From positions 1-64,000 of the forward strand of contig NZ_WMII01000013.1 in NCBI RefSeq assembly GCF_009711265.1: DNA of 64,000 nucleotides, written 5' to 3'. The DNA is from Paracoccus shanxieyensis (GTDB lineage: Bacteria; Pseudomonadota; Alphaproteobacteria; Rhodobacterales; Rhodobacteraceae). The notes beneath the pieces were generated by a model, which saw nothing but the letters and a program-made list of their open reading frames with translations, did no database searches and was not told the DNA's origin. The position numbers and the translations under genes were made by a program. Within the stretch, counting starts at the first letter, position 1. Every line of letters begins with the position of its first letter. Positions 40,903 through 49,864 of the stretch are shown here, one piece after another.

Positions 40903-40918
40903 GTATGCAATTGCATAC
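40903..40918. promoter_or_regulatory. perfect 16-bp palindrome upstream of acnA
   Basis: GTATGCAATTGCATAC is its own reverse complement. A TGCAATT half-copy starts 10 bases before the second one inside the palindrome (40896 and 40906). The centre is about 106 bases from the acnA start and 150 from the divergent DUF1223 gene. It looks like an operator for a dimeric regulator, for example of the GntR type. Confidence 0.6.
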
Positions 40919-41059
40919 GGTGCGGGCGGAAAAGGAATCTGTGTGTTTCCGGCAACGATCACATGGTTGGAACGTCGTGCTAACAAAGCATTGATTTGGC
41001 GCTTGCCTGATGCGGGCGTTAGGTGAAGTGGGTCGGAATACTCGGGAAATAGCGCAGAC

Positions 41060-42304
41060 ATGGCTTCAGAAACAGCAACCGTATTGGCATCGCGGCACCA
41101 ACGCGCGGGCCGTCGGCACATCACATTGCTGCGGGGCGGGCTTGCGGTTTCGGTGCTGGTGCTGTGCGGCCTGCTGGGCCAGCCGGTCCGTGCGCAGGAC
41201 GCGGGCGGGCAGGATGCGCTGCCATTGTCGGACGGCTTCAGCATCTCGACCGAGGGGTTCGTGCCGGGCATGATGGATGTGCCGGTGACGCCGCTGCCGC
41301 AGGCGGATGTGCAGCCGATGCCGGGCGATGATCCGGTCGGCGTTTCGGTCCTGCCGCAACCGGGGGCGGAACTGGCGGACACGACTTCGGGGCAGACAGC
41401 GCCGGGGCAGACAGCGCAGGGTGCCAGCGATGTCGGCCTGATCGAGGCCCCGGATGAGCCGCCTTCGGTCAGTGCCGCAGCGATCCCCGGTCTGGACGAC
41501 GATCCCTTTGCCGACATGACCGGCATGGCCAGCTTTGCCGAACGCCGCACCGCCGAAAGCCGGGCGCGCATGGCGGGCCCGGTCGGGCATCCGCCCGTGG
41601 TGGTCGAGCTTTTCACCTCGCAGGGCTGTTCGTCCTGTCCGCCCGCCGATGCCATGCTGGGCGATCTGGCGGATCGCAGCGACATTCTGGCCCTGTCCTG
41701 GCATGTGGATTACTGGGATTATCTGGGCTGGGCGGATGAATTCGCCAGCCCTGATTTCACCAAGCGCCAGCAGGCCTATGCCCATGCCTGGGGCGAACGT
41801 GGCATCTATACGCCGCAGATGGTCGTGGGCGGCACCGATACGCTGATCGCCCTGCGCCCGGCGGAGCTGATGTCGCTGCTGGATGCCCAGATGGCGCGCC
41901 CCGCGCCTGTGCTGGTCACCTCCAGCCCGCAGGGTCAGGGCTATCAGATCGAGGTGACGCCGCGCGCGCGCATCCCCGGTCGCGTGGCGATCCTGCTGGT
42001 GCGCTATGCGCCCGAACGGCAGGTGACGATCAAGGCGGGCGAAAACCGTGGCGTCGCCGTGACCTATCGCAATGTCGTTCTGGCCGTGGACCGCATCGCC
42101 GATTGGGATGGTCGCACACCGCTGCGCATGACCGTGCGCGCCGATCAGAACCCGACGCTTGCGGCGCATGGCGATCCGGCCCAGCCCGCGGCGCGCGATT
42201 TCCCCGAGGATACCCGCCACGCCATTCTGGCGCAGGTGCTGGGGCGCGGCGGCGACAAGGCCCGCCCGACCGGCCCCATTCTGGCCGCGATCCGACTGGA
42301 CTAG
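41060..42304 (+). CDS. DUF1223 thioredoxin-like exported protein
   Basis: 414 residues. A basic N-tail of about 25 residues precedes a hydrophobic export segment (LAVSVLVLCGLLGQPVRAQ). A Pro/acid-rich linker follows to about residue 165. The DUF1223 domain then starts PPVVVELFTSQGCSSCPPAD (about 176-195), with the CxxC thiol pair, and continues HVDYWDYLGWADEFASP and GIYTPQMVVGGTDTL. The fold is thioredoxin-like; the function in redox or protein folding is not established. It is divergent from acnA across 255 bases and followed by a YciB-like gene. Confidence 0.87.
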   Translation: MASETATVLASRHQRAGRRHITLLRGGLAVSVLVLCGLLGQPVRAQDAGGQDALPLSDGFSISTEGFVPGMMDVPVTPLPQADVQPMPGDDPVGVSVLPQPGAELADTTSGQTAPGQTAQGASDVGLIEAPDEPPSVSAAAIPGLDDDPFADMTGMASFAERRTAESRARMAGPVGHPPVVVELFTSQGCSSCPPADAMLGDLADRSDILALSWHVDYWDYLGWADEFASPDFTKRQQAYAHAWGERGIYTPQMVVGGTDTLIALRPAELMSLLDAQMARPAPVLVTSSPQGQGYQIEVTPRARIPGRVAILLVRYAPERQVTIKAGENRGVAVTYRNVVLAVDRIADWDGRTPLRMTVRADQNPTLAAHGDPAQPAARDFPEDTRHAILAQVLGRGGDKARPTGPILAAIRLD

Positions 42305-42353
42305 GCGCGCGGCCTGCGCCAGACAGGCGCAAATCTTTGCACGGGAGACCCGG

Positions 42354-42953
42354 ATGACCCAGACCAGAAAGATCAACCCGCTGCTGAAAGCCGCCTTGGA
42401 ATTCGGCCCGCTGATCCTGTTCTTCGTCGTCTTCATGCGTCTGCGGGATCAGACCGTAGCCATCGGCGGCACCGAATATTCGGGCTTTATCGTGGCCACG
42501 CTGGTGTTCATCCCGGTGCTGGTGGCCAGCACGCTGGCGCTGTGGCGGCTGACGGGCAAGCTTGCGCCCATGCAGATCGCCACGCTGGTGTTGGTAATCG
42601 TCTTTGGCGGGTTGTCGGTCTGGCTGAACGATCCGCGCTTTTTCAAGATGAAGCCCACGCTGATCTATCTGCTGTTTGCCGCGGCCCTTGGGGTCAGTCT
42701 GGCGCTGCGGCGCAACTGGCTGCAACTGGTGATGTCCGAGGCGCTGCCGATGACCTCGGAAGGCTGGCGCATTCTGACCGGGCGGCTGGTCGTGCTGTTT
42801 CTGGGCCTTGCCGTGGCCAATGAAATCGTCTGGCGCACCATGTCGGAAACCGCATGGGTCAATTTCAAGACCTTCGGCCTCCCCGCGCTGATGGTGGTGT
42901 TCTTCGTGCTGAACGCCAAACTGTTCGAGCGTCACGCCCTTCCGAAAGAGTGA
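42354..42953 (+). CDS. YciB/IspZ-type inner-membrane septation protein
   Basis: 199 residues from the ATG at 42354 (the frame is open upstream inside the previous gene). Five to six helices. The family start NPLLKAALEFGPLILFFVVF, the pair FKMKPTLIYLLFAAALG and the C-terminal FKTFGLPALMVVFFVLNAKL are present. YciB proteins are linked to cell elongation and envelope integrity. It lies 49 bases after the DUF1223 gene. The metZ leader starts right after its stop. Confidence 0.87.
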   Translation: MTQTRKINPLLKAALEFGPLILFFVVFMRLRDQTVAIGGTEYSGFIVATLVFIPVLVASTLALWRLTGKLAPMQIATLVLVIVFGGLSVWLNDPRFFKMKPTLIYLLFAAALGVSLALRRNWLQLVMSEALPMTSEGWRILTGRLVVLFLGLAVANEIVWRTMSETAWVNFKTFGLPALMVVFFVLNAKLFERHALPKE

Positions 42954-42955
42954 CG

Positions 42956-43008
42956 GCCCGGTGATCGCTGCCCTTGCATGGCTGGCCGGGCAGGAGTAAC
43001 CCGGCCAG
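42956..43008 (+). promoter_or_regulatory. structured metZ leader with two mutually exclusive stems
   Basis: Stem A pairs GCCCGG (42956-42961) with CCGGGC (42986-42991). Its loop carries TGAT and TTGCA. Stem B pairs CTGGCCGGG (42982-42990) with CCCGGCCAG (43000-43008) around CAGGAGTAA. They share bases 42986-42990, so only one can form. TGAT and TTGCA recall the SAM-II loop, but the SAM-II GCTAAA element is absent. Confidence 0.5.
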
Positions 43009-43030
43009 ACCCATCGCAATGAGGTCTGCC

Positions 43031-44203
43031 ATGTCCGACAAAGCCCTGCATCCGCGCACCCGCGCCGTCCATCACGGCATCCGCCGCAGCCAATATGGCG
43101 AGATGGCCGAGGCGCTGTTCATGACGCAGGGCTTTGCCTATGACAACTCGGTCCAAGCCGAGGCGCGCTTCATCAAGACCGGTCCGGATGAATTCATCTA
43201 TGCCCGTTACGGCAACCCGACCTCGCGCATGTTCGAGGATCGGATCGCCAATCTGGAAGGCACCGAGGACGCATTCGCCACCGCAAGCGGCATGGCGGCC
43301 GTGAACGGTGCGCTGATGTGCTTTGCCAAGCCCGGCGATCATATCGTGTCGGCCAAGGCGCTGTTCGGATCATGCCTGTATGTGCTGGACGTGCTGGCCC
43401 GCTTCGGGGTCGAGATCAGCTATGTCGACGGCACCGATCTGGAACAATGGCGCGCGGCGATCCGACCCGACACCAAGGCGGTGTTCTTCGAATCCGTCTC
43501 GAACCCGACGCTGGAGATCGTGGACATCGCGGGCGTGGCGGAACTGGCCCATGCGGTCGGCGCGCTGGTCATCGTCGATAACGTCTTTGCCACTCCGGTC
43601 TTTTCGCAGGCGGTGGCGCAGGGCGCGGATGTGGTGGTCTATTCCTCGACAAAACATATCGACGGGGCAGGGCGCTGCCTTGGCGGCGTGATCTGCGGCA
43701 CGCGGCAATTCGTGCGCGAGGTGGCCGAGCCCTATCTGAAACATACCGGCGCGGCGATCAGCCCGTTCAACGCGTGGATCATGCTGAACGGCCTGACCAC
43801 GCTGGATCTGCGCGTGCGGGCCCAGACCCAGACCGCGCTGGCGCTGGCCACGGCCTTGCAGGACCAGCCCGGCATCGACCGCGTGATCTATCCCGGCCTT
43901 GCCAGCCACGCCCAGCACGATCTGGCCCTGCGCCAGATGGGCGCGGGCGGCACGATGGTCGCCATCGACCTTGGCAGCAAGGATGCGGCCTTTGCCGCGA
44001 TGGATCGGATGGGGATCTTCCTGATCTCGAACAATCTGGGCGATGCGAAATCCATCGTCACCCATCCCGCCACGACCACGCATTCGCGGCTGACGCCCGA
44101 GGTGCAGGCGGAGCTGGGCATCACGCCCGGCCTGCTGCGGCTGTCGATCGGGTTGGAGCATGCCGACGATCTGATCGCAGATATCCGTCAGGCGCTGCAA
44201 TAA
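43031..44203 (+). CDS. metZ: O-succinylhomoserine sulfhydrylase
   Basis: Makes homocysteine from an acylated homoserine and sulfide, for methionine synthesis. 390 residues from the ATG at 43031, after TGAGG; upstream in-frame starts lie inside the leader stems. A Cys/Met metabolism PLP enzyme with YARYGNPTSRMFEDRIANLE (near residue 58), PLP Lys208 in SSTKHIDGAGRCLGG and the C-terminal RLSIGLEHADDLIADI. The STKHIDG-GR context is typical of MetZ rather than cystathionine synthases. The preceding leader may sense methionine status. A terminator follows. Confidence 0.93.
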   Translation: MSDKALHPRTRAVHHGIRRSQYGEMAEALFMTQGFAYDNSVQAEARFIKTGPDEFIYARYGNPTSRMFEDRIANLEGTEDAFATASGMAAVNGALMCFAKPGDHIVSAKALFGSCLYVLDVLARFGVEISYVDGTDLEQWRAAIRPDTKAVFFESVSNPTLEIVDIAGVAELAHAVGALVIVDNVFATPVFSQAVAQGADVVVYSSTKHIDGAGRCLGGVICGTRQFVREVAEPYLKHTGAAISPFNAWIMLNGLTTLDLRVRAQTQTALALATALQDQPGIDRVIYPGLASHAQHDLALRQMGAGGTMVAIDLGSKDAAFAAMDRMGIFLISNNLGDAKSIVTHPATTTHSRLTPEVQAELGITPGLLRLSIGLEHADDLIADIRQALQ

Positions 44204-44210
44204 GCGGGCA

Positions 44211-44243
44211 GAGGCGTCAGGAACCACCCCGGCGCCTCTTTCG
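44211..44243 (+). terminator. metZ terminator
   Basis: GAGGCG (44211-44216) pairs with CGCCTC (44233-44238) over a 16-base loop, followed by TTTCGTTT. It starts 8 bases after the metZ stop. Confidence 0.7.
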
Positions 44244-44294
44244 TTTCAGCCCGGCAATCCCCAGATTGCAGTCCGACCTGCTTGGGAGACGACA

Positions 44295-45260
44295 ATGACC
44301 GAAGCCCGCCCTGTCGCCACCGACCGCGCCTATCCGGCACTGTCGCGCGAATATCCCGCGGATTTCCGCGTCGATGACAGTTACAAGGCCAGTCTGCCCG
44401 ATCTGCAGAACGGCCCGGCCAGTCTGATCGTGGGCGCGAATACCCCGATCCAGCATGTCGGCATCTCAAATTTCCGGCTGCCGCTGCGCTATCGCAAGCC
44501 CGATGGCGGCGAGACGCTGCTGGAAACCAGCGTCACCGGCACCGTCAGCCTTGAGGCCGACCGCAAGGGCATCAACATGAGCCGCATCATGCGGTCGTTT
44601 TACGCCCATGCCGACAAGCAGTTTTCCATGGGCGTGCTGGAAGCCGCGCTTGAGGATTACAAGGCCGATCTGGACAGTTTCGACGCCCGCATCCAGATGC
44701 GCCTGTCATATCCGATGCAGGTCGCGTCGCTGCGCTCGGGGCTGATGGGCTGGCAGTATTACGACATCGCGCTGGAACTGGTCGAACGCGCGGGCCAGCG
44801 GCTGCGGATCATGCATTTCGATTATGTCTATTCCTCGACCTGCCCGTGTTCGCTGGAACTCTCGGAACATGCCCGGCAGATGCGCGGGCAATTGGCGACG
44901 CCGCATTCGCAGCGCTCGATCGCGCGTATTTCCGTGGTGATGCAGGGCGACACGCTGTGGTTTGAAGACATGGTGCAACTGTGCCGCCGCGCCGTCGCCA
45001 CCGAAACGCAGGTCATGGTCAAGCGCGAGGATGAGCAGGCCTTTGCCGAGCTGAACGCCGCCAACCCGATCTTTGTCGAGGATGCCGTGCGCGCCTTTGC
45101 CGAGCAATTGATGGCCGAACCCCGCATCGGCGATTTCCGCGTCATCGCCAGTCATCAGGAATCGCTGCACTCGCATGACGCCGTGTCGGTGCTGACGCAG
45201 GGCGAGACCTTTGCCCAGTCCAGCCTTGATCCGGCGATGTTTGCAAGTTTGCGCGCGTGA
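44295..45260 (+). CDS. folE2: GTP cyclohydrolase FolE2 (type IB)
   Basis: Forms dihydroneopterin triphosphate from GTP for folate and related pterins. 321 residues. The COG1469 signatures GTVSLEADRKGINMSRIMRS (near residue 83), RLSYPMQVASLRSGLMGWQY and the metal cysteine motif YSSTCPCSLELSEHA (near residue 178) are present. FolE2 enzymes can use Mn or Zn and often back up FolE when zinc is scarce; I see no clear Zur box in the 50 bases upstream. It stands between metZ and uvrD as a single gene. Confidence 0.93.
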   Translation: MTEARPVATDRAYPALSREYPADFRVDDSYKASLPDLQNGPASLIVGANTPIQHVGISNFRLPLRYRKPDGGETLLETSVTGTVSLEADRKGINMSRIMRSFYAHADKQFSMGVLEAALEDYKADLDSFDARIQMRLSYPMQVASLRSGLMGWQYYDIALELVERAGQRLRIMHFDYVYSSTCPCSLELSEHARQMRGQLATPHSQRSIARISVVMQGDTLWFEDMVQLCRRAVATETQVMVKREDEQAFAELNAANPIFVEDAVRAFAEQLMAEPRIGDFRVIASHQESLHSHDAVSVLTQGETFAQSSLDPAMFASLRA

Positions 45261-45264
45261 TCCG

Positions 45265-45279
45265 GAACAAGGCGTGAAC
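45265..45279 (-). promoter_or_regulatory. LexA (SOS) box upstream of uvrD
   Basis: GAAC-AAGGCGT-GAAC on the plus strand is GTTC-N7-GTTC on the other, the exact alphaproteobacterial SOS box. It ends 41 bases before the uvrD start codon. Confidence 0.75.
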
Positions 45280-45320
45280 ATGGGCTTTCCCAAGTCGCGC
45301 TTGGCAGCTATGCTGCAGCG

Positions 45321-47701
<2,381 letters not shown>

Positions 47702-47705
<4 letters not shown>

Positions 47706-48538
47706 AGCGCGGCCTTGACGGTATCGGCCAGCGAGGTGGTGGGCCGTCCGATCAGCCCCGACAGCGTGCGGCTGTCGTCATAAAGCGCGCCCTGCGCCGC
47801 GCCGACATCCCAGCTTGCAATGGCGGCGGCCAGACCCTCGGGCAGACCGAAGCCGGTCAGCGCCTTGGCATAGTCGGCCTCGGGCAGATCCTGATAGGCG
47901 ACGGGCTTGCCGGATTGCGCCGCGACCTCGGCGGCCAGTTGCGGCAGGGTAAAGGCATCGTCGCCCGCCAGTTCATAGACCTTGCCGGAATGGCCCTCGC
48001 TGGTCAGAACGACCGCCGCCGCCTCGGCGTAATCCTTGCGCGGCGCACCCGACACGCGACCCGCCCCGACCGAGCCGATAAAGGCACCATGTTCCAGCGC
48101 GGCGGGAAGCGCGCCCAGATAATTCTCGATATACCAGCCATTGCGCAGGATGGTGTGCGGGATGCCGGACGCGGCCAGAAGCGCCTCGGTCGCGACATGT
48201 TCGGCGGCCAGCGACAGCGGCGAGCGGTCGGCATGCAGCAGGCTGGTATAGACGATGTCCTTGACGCCTGCGGTCTTTGCGGCCTCGATGACGGCTGCGT
48301 GCTGCGCCTCGCGCTTGCCGACCTCGCTGCCCGAGATCAGCAGCAGCTTGTCCACGCCCCGAAGCGCAGGAACCAGCGTCTCGGGCGCGTCATAATCGAA
48401 GGCGCGGGCGGTGACGCCCTGCACGCGGCTTGGATCGCGCGCCAGCGCGACGATCTGATCGACAGGCAGGCGGGTATTCAACGCGGTCAGCACAAGCTGG
48501 CCCAATTGTCCGGTCGCGCCGGTGATTGCAATGGTCAT
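47702..48538 (-). CDS. qorB: NAD(P)H:quinone oxidoreductase 2 (NmrA-like)
   Basis: 278 residues of the atypical short-chain dehydrogenase/NmrA group. The nucleotide loop is TIAITGATGQLGQLVLTAL (residues 2-20). The QOR2 stretch AALRG-type VDKLLLISGSEVGKREAQHA is near residue 60, then VYTSLLHADRSPLSLAAEH and ILRNGWYIENY. It probably reduces quinones with NADPH and protects against electrophiles. It is divergent from an HxlR regulator with an operator palindrome between them, the arrangement known for ytfG/ytfH (qorB/qorR). Confidence 0.85.
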
Positions 48539-48581
48539 GGTCTCTCTCCGTCACTCTTGTGCCGATAGAGATACGCGCCTA

Positions 48582-48598
48582 ACTTACCCAAAGTAAGT
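48582..48598. promoter_or_regulatory. operator of the HxlR regulator
   Basis: ACTTAC (48582-48587) and GTAAGT (48593-48598) form a perfect inverted repeat with a CCAAA spacer. It lies midway between the divergent qorB and HxlR genes. Confidence 0.65.
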
Positions 48599-48616
48599 AC
48601 GAACGGGAATGTTAGT

Positions 48617-48994
48617 ATGAAAGATTCCGGACGGGGCAATCTGATGGCGGCGGCCTGCCCGTCGCGCGATGTGCTGCGCCGTCTGACCGGGCGCTGGGGA
48701 ATGCTGGTGCTGGTCGTGCTGATCGAAGGCCCGCAGCGCTTCAGCGCCTTGCGCCGGCGGATCGACGGCATCAGCGAACGGATGCTGGCGCAGACCCTGC
48801 AGGGGCTTGAAAGCGATGGCATGGTGCTGCGGCATGATTTCCAGACCGTGCCGCCGCATGTCGAATATGCGCTGACACCCTTGGGGCTTGAGGCTGCGGC
48901 CCGCGTCGATGGCCTGCTGGGCTGGATCGAGGATCGCCTGCCCGAGATTGCCCGGAACTGGCCGCCCGATATGGCTGGTGTGACAGAAAGATGA
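48617..48994 (+). CDS. HxlR-family transcriptional regulator
   Basis: 125 residues. A winged helix with the family cysteine near the N-terminus (AAACPSRDVL, Cys14) and the core TGRWGMLVLVVLIEGPQRFS, then RRIDGISERMLAQTLQGLES. YtfH-type HxlR proteins sense electrophiles through this cysteine. It probably represses qorB and itself through the ACTTAC/GTAAGT site. Its stop codon TGA (48992-48994) is also the first three bases of a 24-bp repeat. Confidence 0.9.
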   Translation: MKDSGRGNLMAAACPSRDVLRRLTGRWGMLVLVVLIEGPQRFSALRRRIDGISERMLAQTLQGLESDGMVLRHDFQTVPPHVEYALTPLGLEAAARVDGLLGWIEDRLPEIARNWPPDMAGVTER

Positions 48995-49015
48995 GTATTT
49001 GAAGAACGAAGAAGC
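48992..49015 (+). repeat. copy 2 of the 24-bp TGAGTATTTG repeat
   Basis: Differs from copy 1 by one base (GAAGAAC for GCAGAAC). Its first three bases are the HxlR stop codon. It faces copy 3 to form a hairpin. Confidence 0.75.
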
Positions 49016-49033
49016 CCTGGCGCGGCGCATCGG

Positions 49034-49057
49034 GTTTCTCTGTTCTGCAAATACTCA
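49034..49057 (-). repeat. copy 3 of the 24-bp TGAGTATTTG repeat, inverted
   Basis: Reads TGAGTATTTGCAGAAC then AGAGAAAC on the minus strand. Bases 49042-49056 pair 14 of 15 with 48993-49007 in copy 2, giving a likely terminator-like hairpin between the HxlR gene and rnpB. Confidence 0.75.
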
Positions 49058-49081
49058 TGCGGCGGTGACGCCAGACGGTGC

Positions 49082-49110
49082 TTGACCTGCCGGGCGGCCC
49101 GCCATATCTG
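49082..49110 (+). promoter_or_regulatory. rnpB promoter
   Basis: TTGACC (49082-49087) and TATCTG (49105-49110) are 17 bases apart and place the start at about 49117, the first base of the P1 helix of RNase P RNA. Confidence 0.7.
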
Positions 49111-49115
49111 CGCCT

Positions 49116-49493
49116 GACGCGGATGGCCGGATGACCGCGGCGGGCAACCGTCGAGGAAAGTCCGGACTCCATGAAGGCACGGTGCCGGGTAACGCCCGGC
49201 GGGGGCAACCCCAGGGAAAGCGCAACAGAGAACAGACCGCCCGCGCATCTGCGCAGGTAAGGGTGAAACGGTGGGGTAAGAGCCCACCGCGGGACTGGCA
49301 ACAGGACCGGCATGGCAAGCCCCACCGGGAGCAACGCCGAATAGGGACCGCGCGTCGCAAGACAGGGCTGCCTTTGCCCCAGCAGGTCCGGGTTGGCAGC
49401 TAGATCCCGTCAGCAATGGCGGGGCCAGAGGAATGGTCATCGAAGGGGGCGACCCCGGAACAAAATCCGGCTTACAGGCCATCCGCGTATTTT
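49116..49493 (+). ncRNA. rnpB: RNase P RNA (bacterial class A)
   Basis: Catalytic RNA that matures tRNA 5' ends with RnpA protein. Bases ACGCGGATGGCC (49117-49128) pair with GGCCATCCGCGT (49477-49488) to close helix P1. The universally conserved 5' core GAGGAAAGTCCGGACTCC is at 49153-49170. The matching 3' core AACAAAATCCGGCTTACAGG is near 49460-49478. Several internal complementary blocks (for example GCCCGGCG and GGGGCAACCCC) fit the type A layout. Several short frames over this region are not genes. Confidence 0.95.
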
Positions 49494-49537
49494 ATGGCCG
49501 CACGGTGATGCAAGGATGAAAACCGCCAGATTCGCGG

Positions 49538-49565
49538 TTGACTCTGGGCTTGTGATGGTTAAAAG
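49538..49565 (+). promoter_or_regulatory. candidate rpmG promoter
   Basis: TTGACT (49538-49543) and TAAAAG (49560-49565) are 16 bases apart, about 67 bases before the rpmG start. Confidence 0.4.
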
Positions 49566-49631
49566 GCGGCTTCCAAGAGATTTCACGGGGTTCGCAGAGA
49601 AGGCGTCTTTCCCCGCAGCAGGAGCAAGACA

Positions 49632-49799
49632 ATGGCGAAGCCGACCACGATCAAGATCCGCCTGAACTCGAGCGCCGGGACCGGGCACTTCTACGTTACC
49701 AAGAAGAACGCCCGCACGATGACCGAGAAAATGACGGTCAACAAGTATGACCCGGTTGTGCGCAAGCATGTCGAGTACAAGGAAGGCAAGATCAAGTAA
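49632..49799 (+). CDS. rpmG: 50S ribosomal protein L33
   Basis: 55 residues, [20 protein letters not shown] followed by [20 protein letters not shown] and ending in EYKEGKIK. This is the typical cysteine-free (zinc-independent) L33. The ATG follows AGGAG with a 9-base spacing. It lies between rnpB and dnaE2 with its own candidate promoter and a terminator. Confidence 0.95.
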   Translation: MAKPTTIKIRLNSSAGTGHFYVTKKNARTMTEKMTVNKYDPVVRKHVEYKEGKIK

Positions 49800-49824
49800 G
49801 ATCTGCTTTCAGGCAATCCCTACG

Positions 49825-49852
49825 AAACCGCGCCCCTTGCCGGGCGCGGTTT
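49825..49852. terminator. terminator between rpmG and dnaE2
   Basis: AAACCGCGCCC (49825-49835) and GGGCGCGGTTT (49842-49852) form an 11-bp stem with a 6-base loop. A and T flanks allow use by both convergent transcripts. Confidence 0.88.
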
Positions 49853-49864
49853 TCGCATATGTGC

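Noticed and set aside
42956..43008. Calling the metZ leader a SAM-II riboswitch outright
   Set aside because: The downstream GCTAAA element is missing, so it is reported only as a structured leader.
49131..49403. Short frames over 49.1-49.7 kb
   Set aside because: This is RNase P RNA, shown by the conserved core and closed P1 helix.
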